Part shown: in pieces, positions 33,643-42,219 of the stretch
How the letters are laid out: each line of letters starts with the position of its first letter
Position numbering within the stretch: position 1 is the first letter of the stretch
Source: an uncultured Slackia sp.
GTDB lineage: Bacteria; Actinomycetota; Coriobacteriia; Coriobacteriales; Eggerthellaceae
DNA: 64,000 nt
Reading direction: 5' to 3'
Assembly: GCF_959608125.1 (NCBI RefSeq)
Contig: NZ_CAUHPG010000003.1
Location: 1-64,000, forward strand
Translations under genes and position numbers: made by a program
Notes under the pieces: model-generated
Database searches by the model: none
What the model was told of the DNA's origin: nothing
What the model saw: the letters and a program-made list of their open reading frames with translations, nothing else

Positions 33643-35031
33643 ATGGTTGATAATCGCAACGAAACGCCTGCGGCGAAGGCCGAGGCGGCGACCACGCGCA
33701 AAGGGGGCTTCTTCTTCGGTTGGTGGGTGGTCATCGGCGGCCTGCTGATCATGGCGACCTGCTATACGGCGTTCGTGAACTGCATCCCGCTGTTCCAGAC
33801 CCATATCGTGCGCGACTTGGGAATCGCGGTGGGACAGTTCAACACCGGTGTGTCGCTGTGCACGGTGGTCGCGGTGTTCGCGTCGCTCGTCATCGGGCGT
33901 CTGACCGACCGGTATCCGGCACGCGCCATAGGCGCCTTCACCATCGTGACGAGCGCCGTTGCCCTTGTGGGCCTGTCCATGATCCAGGAAGTATGGCAAC
34001 TCTACGTGCTGTGCATCATCGCCGGCATGGTGGTGGTCGCGGGCACGCGCCTGCTCGTGTCGGTGATCATCTCGAACTGGTTCACGCTCAAGCGCGGACT
34101 TGCGGTTTCGATCGCCCTTTCGGGCTCGGGCGTGGGCGGCGTGATTTTGTCTCCCATTACGAGCGCGGTCATCGCTTCGTACGGCTGGCGTACGGCGTTC
34201 GTGGTGCTCGCGGTCATCTGTCTGGCGGCGGCCCTGCCCGTCACACTGGCGGCCTTCGCGACGCGTCCGAGCGATAAGGGCCTTGCGCCCTATGGCGCGG
34301 GTCTTGCCGAAGAGGCCAAGGCCGACCGTTCGCCCGATGCTCCCGTCACCGTTTCGGTGGGCTGGGCCGTGCTGCGCAAGAACGCCGGCTTTTGGGCGCT
34401 CGTGTTCGGCTTCGTCATGATGGGTATCGCCAACGGCGCATTCATCACCAATGCGGTGGCCAACATGACGTCGGTCACGGTGGACGGCGTCGAGGTTGTC
34501 ACGGGCGGCCATTCCGTCATGTGGGCGGGTGCCGTGTGGTCGTTCTACTTGGGTCTGGTTATCGTGGCCAAGGTGTCGCTCGGCGCGATCTACGACCGTT
34601 TCGGCCTGAAGGTCGGCACGACGCTCGGCACCATCGCGTCTACGGCCGCCGCTGTGGCGCTGTGCTTCGCCGCCACCGATTGGGGTCCCATCGCGGCATG
34701 CGTGTTCTTCGCGTTCGCCACATGCATGGGAACGGTGGCGCCGCCCGTCGTTGTCGCCAAGCAGTACGGCAAGAAGGATTTCGGCACGGTGACCGGTATC
34801 GTGACGGCTTTCGAGCTGTTCGGCGCGGCCATCGGCTCGGTGGCGTCGGGCCTGCTGTTCGACGCGTACCTGTCGTTCGTTCCCGTGTGGATCATGATGG
34901 GCGTCGCGTCGGTGCTGATGGGCGTGGCGCTTCTGGCGTCCATTCCCGCCGCGCGCAAGCTGGTGGAGCGACGCCGTGCCGAAGGCGCGCCCGAGCTCGA
35001 TGCCGAAGGCTTCGAGGTGACGGCTGCGTAA
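33643..35031 (+). CDS. MFS transporter, OFA (oxalate/formate antiporter-like) family
   Basis: 462 aa. About 12 TM helices; N-terminal ~25 residues cytosolic, then 'GWWVVIGGLLIMATCYTAFVN', an OFA-type first helix, with the inter-helix motif 'GRLTDRYPAR'. Predicted uptake or exchange of a small carboxylate across the cytoplasmic membrane. Starts 6 bases after the M20 peptidase stop (GAGG within the junction), so the two form an operon ending in the strong terminator at 35067-35109. Substrate unknown. Confidence 0.87.
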   Translation: MVDNRNETPAAKAEAATTRKGGFFFGWWVVIGGLLIMATCYTAFVNCIPLFQTHIVRDLGIAVGQFNTGVSLCTVVAVFASLVIGRLTDRYPARAIGAFTIVTSAVALVGLSMIQEVWQLYVLCIIAGMVVVAGTRLLVSVIISNWFTLKRGLAVSIALSGSGVGGVILSPITSAVIASYGWRTAFVVLAVICLAAALPVTLAAFATRPSDKGLAPYGAGLAEEAKADRSPDAPVTVSVGWAVLRKNAGFWALVFGFVMMGIANGAFITNAVANMTSVTVDGVEVVTGGHSVMWAGAVWSFYLGLVIVAKVSLGAIYDRFGLKVGTTLGTIASTAAAVALCFAATDWGPIAACVFFAFATCMGTVAPPVVVAKQYGKKDFGTVTGIVTAFELFGAAIGSVASGLLFDAYLSFVPVWIMMGVASVLMGVALLASIPAARKLVERRRAEGAPELDAEGFEVTAA

Positions 35032-35066
35032 GGGTCGTGCGTCCTTGCGCAAAAGCGCGCATAGAC

Positions 35067-35109
35067 GAAGAGGGAGTCTGCCGTATCAAGCGGCAGACTC
35101 CCTCTTTTC
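35067..35109. terminator. Strong convergent terminator
   Basis: 17-bp near-perfect stem (35067-35083 with its complement ending at 35106) and TTTT, between convergent MFS and ubiE genes. Confidence 0.92.
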
Positions 35110-35136
35110 GTATTCGATATCGTTCGGCGGTCGGCG

Positions 35137-35994
35137 TTATTTGCGGCCCGTGTGGACGGCGACGATGCCGCCCGCGTAGTTTTTCCAGGAGACGTCTTTG
35201 AAGCCGGCCTTTCGCAGCATGGCCGCATACGTTTCCTGGTCGGGGAAGGCGCGGATAGAATCGGCCAGGTACACGAAGCCTTTCGTCTGGCCCGTGAACA
35301 CCTTGCCCCAGAAGGGAATCATGAGCTTGAGGTAGATGTGGTACAGGCCGCGCCACAAGGCGTTCGGCGGCGTGGAGAACTCGAGGCAGGCGAAGGTGCC
35401 GCCCGGCTTCAGCACGCGGTAGGTTTCGGCGAGCGCTTGTTCGCGGTCGGGGATGTTGCGGATGCCGTAGGCCATGGTGACCGCGTCGTAGGAGTTGTCG
35501 GCATAGGGGATGTTCTGCGCGTCGACCACGTCGAAGTCGGTGGGAACGCCGCAGGTCGCGCCCTGGCGCGCGCGGTCGCGCGCCACGTCGAGCATCTCGG
35601 GGACGAAGTCGGTCAGCTGGATATGCGCCGGCGGATCGATCTTGGCGGCCGTGTAGCTGACGTCTCCCGTGCCGCCTGCAAGGTCGAGCAGGTCGGATTG
35701 CGGCGTCAGGCCGGCGGCCGTCACGGTGGCGCGCAGCCAGCGCTTGTACAGGCCGAAGCTCGAAACGGCGTTGAAGCGGTCGTATTTCTTGGCGATGGCG
35801 CCGAAGATCTTCTGCACGCGCTGCTCGGACACCACGGCGTCGGCTTCGCTGCCGGTGGCCGTGTCGATCACGGTGTGACCGGCGTGGATGTCTTGCGCAT
35901 CGCTCGATTTCTCGGCCGACGCCCGTGCCGAAGCGCGCAAATACTCGCCGGAGGTCTTGGGTTCGGTGTCGGTCGAAGGAGCGCTTTGAGTCAT
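35137..35994 (-). CDS. ubiE: Demethylmenaquinone methyltransferase
   Basis: 285 aa. AdoMet-dependent C-methylation of demethylmenaquinone, the last step of menaquinone synthesis. AdoMet loop 'LLDLAGGTGDVSYTAAK', then 'MAYGIRNIPDREQALAE' and 'LKPGGTFACLEFSTP', all family signatures. The first ~60 residues are a polar extension beyond the usual 230-250 aa. ATG at 35994 with AAAGG upstream; the open frame continues far upstream antisense to the amidohydrolase and is not coding. Menaquinone would serve the anaerobic respiratory chains suggested by the flavoproteins. Confidence 0.93.
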   Translation of the reverse strand: MTQSAPSTDTEPKTSGEYLRASARASAEKSSDAQDIHAGHTVIDTATGSEADAVVSEQRVQKIFGAIAKKYDRFNAVSSFGLYKRWLRATVTAAGLTPQSDLLDLAGGTGDVSYTAAKIDPPAHIQLTDFVPEMLDVARDRARQGATCGVPTDFDVVDAQNIPYADNSYDAVTMAYGIRNIPDREQALAETYRVLKPGGTFACLEFSTPPNALWRGLYHIYLKLMIPFWGKVFTGQTKGFVYLADSIRAFPDQETYAAMLRKAGFKDVSWKNYAGGIVAVHTGRK

Positions 35995-36105
35995 GGTGGT
36001 GCCTTTGCAAACGGTGGACGGTTTTCGAATCTGTGTTTTCGGCGGCAAACGTGCGCCGTCGCCCTTTTTTGTGCGACTTGCCAGTATAGCCCAAAGCCGA
36101 TGCGC

Positions 36106-36111
36106 TATTAT
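36106..36111 (+). promoter_or_regulatory. -10 element, leaderless start for amidohydrolase
   Basis: TATTAT followed by 6 bases and ATG at 36118. No ribosome binding site; the in-frame ATG at 36100 precedes the hexamer. Confidence 0.45.
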
Positions 36112-36117
36112 GTCCGC

Positions 36118-37479
36118 ATGCTTTTGTGTGCAGAACATATCATCCCCGTCACGCAACCGCCGATCGATGATGGCGCGGTCTTGGTGCGCGACGGGCGCAT
36201 CGTTGAAATAGGCGGTGCCCAACGTATGAAAGCGCGCTATCCCGAAGAGGAGGTGCGCGATTTCGGCCGTGCCGCCATCATGCCGGGTTTCATCGATTGC
36301 CACACGCATCTCGAATACACGGTGCTGCGCGGCGTCGTCCATGACGTTCCGTACGCGGAATGGCTCGCTCACGAGCATGCCAAGGCCGACATGATGACGC
36401 GCGACGACCGCTACGATTCGGCGTTGCTCGGCGGCATGGAAATGCTTTCGGGCGGCGTCACCACGGTGGCGGACTTCACGAACACGGGCGCTTCGCGCGA
36501 AGCGACGCGCGATTTGGGCCTGCGTTCTGTGATTTACCGCAGCGTCGGCGTTCCCGAAAAGGCGAAGGTCGACTCCGCGATCGAGGCGGCTGTGAAGGAC
36601 GTGCAGGAATGGGCGGCCGATTCCGACCCCGCCATCACGCGCATCGGCATCGCTCCGAAGGCGCTGCATGCCTGCCATCCCACGGTGTTCGCGCGTGTGA
36701 ACGAGGTCGCCGACAAGCTGGGTATTCCAGTCGCCATGCATATGGCCGGCAGCTACGAGGAGTACCAGTACATCAAAAACGGCTCTACGCCGCTTTCGGT
36801 GCGCGGAATCGATGCGGGCAACGACAGCCTGACCGACCGTCCTATGTGGCTTCCCACGGGCGTCACCCCGGTCAACTATGCGTTGAACTGGGGCGCTTTC
36901 CATGCAGACAACGTGCTTGCCGTGCATTGCGTCCATGTGGACGAGGCCGACATCGCCAAGCTGAAGGAATACGACGTGGCCATCGCCGTGTGCACGCGCT
37001 GCAATGCGCAGCTGGGCATGGGCCTGGCTCCTCTGCAGAGCTTCCTGCAGGCCGGCATCCGCGTTGGTCTCGGCACCGATTCGCCTGCCGCGACGGACAC
37101 CTCCGATATGTTCACGGAGATGCGCTTGGCTACGTTGATTCACCGTGCGGTCGACCGTTCCGACTTCCTGACGGCGCAGGCCATGCTCGAGCTCGCTACA
37201 ATCGGCGGCGCCCGCGCTCTGCGCATCGACGACGAGGTAGGCAGCCTCGAGCCGGGCAAGCGTGCCGACGTGATCGCGGTCGATCTTTCCGGTTCGCGCC
37301 AGACGCCCCTGGTCGATCCCGTCACGGCGGTCGTTACCGGCGCCGCTGCGGCCGATGTGGTGTTCACCATGGTCGAGGGCGTCGTGCGCTACGAGCGCGG
37401 CAGCAACTGGAACATCAATGTCGATCCCGCCGAGGTGGCACACCGCGGCATTCATATTCGTGGAAAGCTGAGAGATTAG
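36118..37479 (+). CDS. Amidohydrolase, SAH/MTA-deaminase-like
   Basis: 453 aa. A metal-dependent deaminase-type amidohydrolase. Metal ligands: 'DCHTHLEYT' (HxH), His in 'VAMHMAGSYEE', His in 'AVHCVHVDEAD', Asp in 'GLGTDSPAATDT'. Resembles the MtaD/SsnA-like branch that deaminates adenosyl or guanine-type compounds; aminodeoxyfutalosine deaminase is another possibility, given the divergent ubiE gene next door (inference). Start at 36118 rests on the -10-like box 6 bases upstream. A 64-residue membrane protein gene follows after one base. Confidence 0.85.
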   Translation: MLLCAEHIIPVTQPPIDDGAVLVRDGRIVEIGGAQRMKARYPEEEVRDFGRAAIMPGFIDCHTHLEYTVLRGVVHDVPYAEWLAHEHAKADMMTRDDRYDSALLGGMEMLSGGVTTVADFTNTGASREATRDLGLRSVIYRSVGVPEKAKVDSAIEAAVKDVQEWAADSDPAITRIGIAPKALHACHPTVFARVNEVADKLGIPVAMHMAGSYEEYQYIKNGSTPLSVRGIDAGNDSLTDRPMWLPTGVTPVNYALNWGAFHADNVLAVHCVHVDEADIAKLKEYDVAIAVCTRCNAQLGMGLAPLQSFLQAGIRVGLGTDSPAATDTSDMFTEMRLATLIHRAVDRSDFLTAQAMLELATIGGARALRIDDEVGSLEPGKRADVIAVDLSGSRQTPLVDPVTAVVTGAAAADVVFTMVEGVVRYERGSNWNINVDPAEVAHRGIHIRGKLRD

Positions 37480-37480
37480 C

Positions 37481-37675
37481 ATGGCGCAGAAAATGACGGC
37501 GAAGCAGCGCGCGGCGCAGGTCGAGGCGGCGCGCAGGCGCGAAGAGGCCGAGAAGAGGCGCCGCGAGAATGCGGCGCGCACCAGGAAGATCTTCACCGTG
37601 GTGGTGTGCGTGATCTTGGTGCTGGCGCTCGGCATCCCCACCGTGGCGATCATGGCCATGGGCGGCGCCGCTTAA
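37481..37675 (+). CDS. Small membrane protein with basic coiled-coil N-terminus
   Basis: 64 aa. Residues 1-35 are Lys/Arg/Glu/Ala-rich ('AEKRRRENAARTRK'), probably helical; 36-58 is one hydrophobic helix. It begins one base after the amidohydrolase stop and is followed by a terminator, so it is the second gene of that unit. No family recognised; could be a membrane tether. Confidence 0.7.
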   Translation: MAQKMTAKQRAAQVEAARRREEAEKRRRENAARTRKIFTVVVCVILVLALGIPTVAIMAMGGAA

Positions 37676-37697
37676 CGCTCGTTTAGAGCATTTCCGG

Positions 37698-37732
37698 AAA
37701 ACCCCGCTAGCCCGACGGCGCGGGGTTTTTTC
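37698..37732 (+). terminator. Intrinsic terminator
   Basis: AACCCCGC/GCGGGGTT stem with a run of six T; flanking A run on the left makes it symmetrical. Confidence 0.88.
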
Positions 37733-37775
37733 GCGTATGATGGCGAAGTTTGCAAAGATATCCGCAGGAGGAACC

Positions 37776-39134
37776 ATGGGATTCCGTTCTTCGTTTGCCG
37801 CATTCCTCGGCAAGAGCGCCCGCTGGGCGGGCGAGACGTTCATGCGCCGTTCGGCAGGCAATCTGCCGGGCGTCATAGCCATGAAGGCGGCTCCCGCCGT
37901 GCTGGCCGACCTTTCCGCGTCGGCGCAAAACATCGCGGTGATCACGGGCACGAACGGCAAGACCACCACCACGAACCTCGCGGCCGACTGCCTGGCCACG
38001 TCGGGCCGTCCTCTGTACTGCAACCGTGACGGCAATAACCTGGAGTCGGGCGTTGTCACCGCGTTTCTGGTGAAGCCCGAGGGCGCATCGTCGGAAACGC
38101 CGGTCTCGTGCTTCGAATGCGATGAGATGTATACCCGCTACGTGGTGCCGCGCGTGAAGCCGCGCTTCTTCCTGCTGCTTAACCTGTTCCGCGACCAGCT
38201 CGACCGCGTGGGCGAAATCGAGCACGTGCAGGGCGCGATCGCCGCGGCGCTCGAGGGCTCGCCCGACACGGTGTTCCTCTACAACGGCGACGACCCGCTG
38301 TGCGCCGCCATCGCCGACCGCATGCCCAATCGCTCCATGGCTTTCGGCATCGCATGCGACATGGGCCTCGACGCCGACCGCATCAGCGACAGCCGTTTCT
38401 GCCAGAAGTGCGGATCCGCGCTCGAATACGATTATGTGCATTACGGCCAGCTGGGCGCGTATCGCTGCCCGTCGTGCGGCTGGGCCCGCCCCGATCTGGC
38501 GTTCGCGGCCGAAAACGTCCGCATGCTGGACGGTTCGCTCGCTTTCGACATCGACGGCCGCACGGTGCAGACCGGTCAAACGGGCGTCTATATGATCTAC
38601 AACACGCTGGCCGCCTACGCGCTCAGCAAGGCGTCCGAAATCGTGTCGTTCGAAGGTTTCCAGCGCGCCATCGAGGCGTATCGTCCCACCAACGGCCGCC
38701 TGCAGACGTTTCATCCGGGAACGCGCAGCGTGATGACGAATCTTGCCAAAAACCCGACGGGTTTCAACCAGAACATCCGCATCGTCCTCAACGAGGGCGG
38801 CCGCGTGTTGGCGCTTTTCGTCAACGACGAAGAAGCGGACGGCTGCGACGTGTCGTGGTTCTGGGACATCGATTTCGAGCGTTGGTCGCAGATCGAGGGC
38901 CTTAAGGCGTTCGTCGGCGGCTCGCGCGCCAACGATATGCAGGTGCGCTTGAAGTATGCCGGCATCGATTCGACGATTGTCGAAACCGCCGCGGACGTGC
39001 TTGCCGCCACCGAAGAATCCGACGGCAAAGTGTACGTGATCGCCAACTACACCGCGCTGCCGCCGCTGCGCCGCGAGCTCGAAACGCTCGAGAAGGCGTC
39101 CGCCGATGGCTCCGCGCGCAAGGAAGGGGAGTAG
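37776..39134 (+). CDS. murT: Lipid II isoglutaminyl synthase, MurT subunit
   Basis: 452 aa. Mur-ligase-like subunit that activates the D-Glu carboxylate of lipid II for amidation by GatD-supplied ammonia. P-loop 'VITGTNGKTTTTNLAA', Mur-type 'SCFECDEMYTRYV', a Cys4 zinc ribbon ('FCQKCG' and 'CPSCGW'), then the DUF1727 C-terminal domain ('LAKNPTGFNQNIR'). Start at 37776 follows GCAGGAGGAACC. gatD begins 2 bases after the stop; the pair forms one complex at the membrane inner face. Confidence 0.95.
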   Translation: MGFRSSFAAFLGKSARWAGETFMRRSAGNLPGVIAMKAAPAVLADLSASAQNIAVITGTNGKTTTTNLAADCLATSGRPLYCNRDGNNLESGVVTAFLVKPEGASSETPVSCFECDEMYTRYVVPRVKPRFFLLLNLFRDQLDRVGEIEHVQGAIAAALEGSPDTVFLYNGDDPLCAAIADRMPNRSMAFGIACDMGLDADRISDSRFCQKCGSALEYDYVHYGQLGAYRCPSCGWARPDLAFAAENVRMLDGSLAFDIDGRTVQTGQTGVYMIYNTLAAYALSKASEIVSFEGFQRAIEAYRPTNGRLQTFHPGTRSVMTNLAKNPTGFNQNIRIVLNEGGRVLALFVNDEEADGCDVSWFWDIDFERWSQIEGLKAFVGGSRANDMQVRLKYAGIDSTIVETAADVLAATEESDGKVYVIANYTALPPLRRELETLEKASADGSARKEGE

Positions 39135-39136
39135 CC

Positions 39137-39865
39137 ATGAAGCCTCTTAATATCGTGCATCTGTTCCCCGAGCTTTTGAACCTGTACGGCGACGGCGGCA
39201 ACGTGATCGCGCTGCGCCGACGCTGCGAGTGGCGCGGCATTCCCGTGCAGGTGACCGAGGTGGGCATGGGCGACGAGATGGATTTCTCCCATGCCGACAT
39301 CGTGTTCATCGGCGGCGGCGCCGACCGTGAGCAGATGATCGCCAAAGACGCCATCGCCGCGCGCAAATCCGAGCTGCATTCGTACGTGGCCGACGCCGGC
39401 GTTCTGCTTGCCGTATGCGGAGGCTACCAATTCCTCGGCCACCGTTACACCATGGGCGATGAATCCGTCGAGGGCCTGGGCATCGTCGATATGGAAACCG
39501 TGCGTGGCCAGGGCCGCCTGATCGGCAATGCGGTGATCGAAAGCGATATCGCCGCCATGCCTATCGTCGGTTTCGAAAACCATGGCGGCCGCACCACGCT
39601 GGGCCCGGGCGTCAAGCCGCTCGGGCGCGTCCTGGGCGGCACGCACGGCAACAACGGCGAGGACGGCTTTGAAGGCGTGCACCAGGGAAACCTTATCGGA
39701 ACTTATCTGCACGGCCCTCTTCTGCCGAAGAATCCCCAGGTGGCCGATTATCTTCTGGCACGGGCGCTCGATCGCAGGGGCGAATCCTGCGAGCTTGCGC
39801 CCCTCGACGACGCGGTGGAAGTCGAAGCCAACCGCGTCATGGCGCAAAGGCTCGGCGTCTCGTAG
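39137..39865 (+). CDS. gatD: Lipid II isoglutaminyl synthase, glutaminase subunit GatD
   Basis: 242 aa. Class I glutamine amidotransferase that hydrolyses glutamine to give ammonia to MurT. Nucleophile Cys in 'LLAVCGGYQFLGHRY', catalytic His in 'IGTYLHGPLLPKNP'. 2 bases after murT. Uses glutamine as substrate, made by the glnA gene 114 bases downstream. Confidence 0.95.
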   Translation: MKPLNIVHLFPELLNLYGDGGNVIALRRRCEWRGIPVQVTEVGMGDEMDFSHADIVFIGGGADREQMIAKDAIAARKSELHSYVADAGVLLAVCGGYQFLGHRYTMGDESVEGLGIVDMETVRGQGRLIGNAVIESDIAAMPIVGFENHGGRTTLGPGVKPLGRVLGGTHGNNGEDGFEGVHQGNLIGTYLHGPLLPKNPQVADYLLARALDRRGESCELAPLDDAVEVEANRVMAQRLGVS

Positions 39866-39902
39866 GACGCGCCCGGCCTTCGCGACGCTCTTCGACGCGT
39901 TT

Positions 39903-39928
39903 CCGGCCGGTCCGCATGAGGGCCGGCC
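39903..39928 (+). terminator. GC hairpin between gatD and glnA
   Basis: CCGGCC/GGCCGG stem with a 12-base spacer, no T run; weak or factor-dependent. Confidence 0.4.
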
Positions 39929-39978
39929 GTTGTCGTTCCCGCGCATGCGTGCGTGTTTCGATACGAAAGGATGCCTCC

Positions 39979-41310
39979 ATGATCGATACCAAACAGTATG
40001 TCGTCAAGCAGATAGAGGAGCGCGATATCAGGTTTTTGCGCCTCTGGTTCGTCGACGTATTCGGGAATCTGAAAAACATCGCGATCACGCCTTCGGACAT
40101 CGACACCGCATTCGAGGAGGGCATCGGCTTCGATGGGTCCTCGATCGCGGGCCTTGCTTCCTTGAACGAGAGCGATATGCTGGCGCATCCCGACGCCTCG
40201 ACGTTTCAGGCGCTGCCCTGGCGCCCACGCAACAACGGCGTGGCGCGCATGTTCTGCGACCTGCGCACCCCCGAAGGCACGCCTGCGCCCGCCGATTCGC
40301 GCCATATTCTGATGGAGATGCTGAAGAAGGCGGCTTCGATGGGCTATTCGGTGAACGTGGGAACCGCCGTCGAATACTTCTGCTTCAAGAGCGCCACGTC
40401 GCCCGACCCGATCGATCGCGGCGGCTATTTCGACCTTGCTCCGCTTGACGATGCGGCCGACCTGCGCCGCGACACGGTGCTTACCCTTGAGCAGATGGGC
40501 GTGTCGGTGGAGTACTCCCATCATGAATCGTCGCCCGCGCAGCAGGAAATCGACTTGCGCTACTGCGACGCCTTGGCTGCGGCCGACGCCGTGGTGACGG
40601 CGCGCCACGTGGTGAAGGAAGCGGCTTCGGCGCACGGCATGCACGCGTCGTTCATGCCCAAGCCTCTCGAGGACCATCCGGGCAGCGCCATGCACGTGCA
40701 CCAGTCGTTGTTCGATGGCGACGGCAATGCTTTCTTCGACGCCGACGACCCGCAAGGCTGGGGCCTTTCGCCTGTCGGCAAATGCTATATCGCGGGCCTT
40801 TTGAAATACGCGCCTGAATATGCCCTGGTCACCAATCAGTATGTGAACTCGTACAAGCGTTTCGTCGACGGCATGGGCGCGCCGCTGTACGCCACGTGGG
40901 GCCAGGCGAACCGCTCGGCCATGGTGCGCGTGCCGCGCTATAAGCCAGGCAAAGGGTCGTCGACGCGCGTAGAGATCCGCAGCGTCGATTCGGCCGCCAA
41001 CCCGTATCTTACGCTGGCGGTGACGCTCGCCGCGGGCCTGAAGGGCATCGAGGAAGGCCTGGCGCTCGAAGCGCCCGCGACGTGCGACATTTTCGCCATG
41101 TCCGACGAACAGGTCGCCGCGGCGGGCTACGAGCCGCTTCCGCGCGATCTGTCCCGCGCGATCGATGCCTTCGAGGAATCCGATCTGATGCGCGAGGTGC
41201 TCGGCGACGCCGTGCATGGTTACCTGGTGCGCGCCAAACGCGCCGAATGGGAAGAGTACCGCGCCCATGTGACGTCGTGGGAAATCGACCGCTATCTGGC
41301 CATGCTTTAG
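39979..41310 (+). CDS. glnA: Glutamine synthetase type I
   Basis: 443 aa, the length of GSI-alpha enzymes. Makes glutamine from glutamate, ammonia and ATP as a dodecamer. 'EGIGFDGSSIAGLA' opens the active-site side; 'GSAMHVHQSLFD' carries ATP/Glu-binding His residues; 'ANRSAMVRVPRY' and 'STRVEIRSVDSAANPY' follow. I do not see the adenylylation-loop tyrosine context of GSI-beta. Start at 39979 with GAAAGG. The GlnR-like regulator's ribosome binding site overlaps the glnA stop (TAGGAGG). Confidence 0.95.
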   Translation: MIDTKQYVVKQIEERDIRFLRLWFVDVFGNLKNIAITPSDIDTAFEEGIGFDGSSIAGLASLNESDMLAHPDASTFQALPWRPRNNGVARMFCDLRTPEGTPAPADSRHILMEMLKKAASMGYSVNVGTAVEYFCFKSATSPDPIDRGGYFDLAPLDDAADLRRDTVLTLEQMGVSVEYSHHESSPAQQEIDLRYCDALAAADAVVTARHVVKEAASAHGMHASFMPKPLEDHPGSAMHVHQSLFDGDGNAFFDADDPQGWGLSPVGKCYIAGLLKYAPEYALVTNQYVNSYKRFVDGMGAPLYATWGQANRSAMVRVPRYKPGKGSSTRVEIRSVDSAANPYLTLAVTLAAGLKGIEEGLALEAPATCDIFAMSDEQVAAAGYEPLPRDLSRAIDAFEESDLMREVLGDAVHGYLVRAKRAEWEEYRAHVTSWEIDRYLAML

Positions 41311-41318
41311 GAGGCATC

Positions 41319-41993
41319 ATGCATTCGAAAACGGTTATCGTTTCATGCGGTCGCGTGATCACTCCCGAACGCGCCGCGCAGCTGTTCGCTTCGATGGACG
41401 TGGACGCGCGTTCGTTGAAGGTGCCGCCCGATCAGGCGCTCGACGCCATGCGCGGCGCATCGTTCGACCTGCTGGTGATCGACGCCACGGACGGCGGCTG
41501 CGATATCGCCGGGGTGGAAGAGGCCTTGGCGCGCGGCGGGCATGCGTCGCTTCTGCTGTTGCTCGATGAGAACAACATGGCGTCGGTCCGCCTTCCCGTG
41601 CAGGTGAACGCCGATTTCGCGTGCGCGTACGCGACAGACGAAGAGGTGAAGCTGCGCTGCAGAAGGCTTCTGTGGCCGGGTGAGATGACGTCCGATTCCG
41701 ATTTCGTGCACGTGGGCTCGCTCACGGTGAACCTGGCGACGTATCAGGTGAAGGTGGCGGGCGAGCCGGTCGACCTGACGTTCATGGAATACACGCTGTT
41801 GGCGTTCCTGATCACGCATCCGGGCCGCACCTATTCGCGCGAGGTGTTGCTTTCGCAGGTGTGGGGCTTCGATTATTATGGCGGCAGCCGCACGGTGGAC
41901 GTCCATGTGCGAAGGCTGCGCGCCAAACTGGGCCCCGAGGCGGCGCAGCATATCGAAACCGTGCGCGGCGCGGGGTATCTGTGGTCTAACTAG
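41319..41993 (+). CDS. glnR: GlnR-like OmpR-family regulator
   Basis: 224 aa. An atypical receiver domain (residues 1-110) with 'LLVIDATDGG' at the phospho-Asp position but without the usual acidic pair at the N-terminus, followed by an OmpR winged helix: 'VDLTFMEYTLLAFLITHPGR', 'VWGFDYYGGSRTVDVHVRRL'. This layout and the wing sequence closely resemble actinobacterial GlnR, the nitrogen regulator. The start overlaps the end of glnA and no histidine kinase gene is nearby, as expected for GlnR. Likely controls glnA and other nitrogen genes. Confidence 0.78.
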   Translation: MHSKTVIVSCGRVITPERAAQLFASMDVDARSLKVPPDQALDAMRGASFDLLVIDATDGGCDIAGVEEALARGGHASLLLLLDENNMASVRLPVQVNADFACAYATDEEVKLRCRRLLWPGEMTSDSDFVHVGSLTVNLATYQVKVAGEPVDLTFMEYTLLAFLITHPGRTYSREVLLSQVWGFDYYGGSRTVDVHVRRLRAKLGPEAAQHIETVRGAGYLWSN

Positions 41994-42219
41994 CGCCGTG
42001 GGCAGCGTGCGCCGCTCGACGAAGGCCGATGTGTCGCACGCGGTCTTCGACACGACGCCTATCATGGAACGCTTTTGCGGAGGCGGCGAAATCATGGGGC
42101 CGCCGTGGCGTCGGCGCGGATAAAAAATGACGCCGCACCCGCGCCGCATTGGTGCAGGTCGTCGCTCGCGTGTGTGATAAGATAGGCGGGTTATTCTACG
42201 AGAGTTTGAGAGGTTGATT

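Noticed and set aside
31669..35052. 1127-residue minus-strand open frame over the M20/MFS region
   Set aside because: Runs opposite two clear genes and through a terminator; no recognisable domain.
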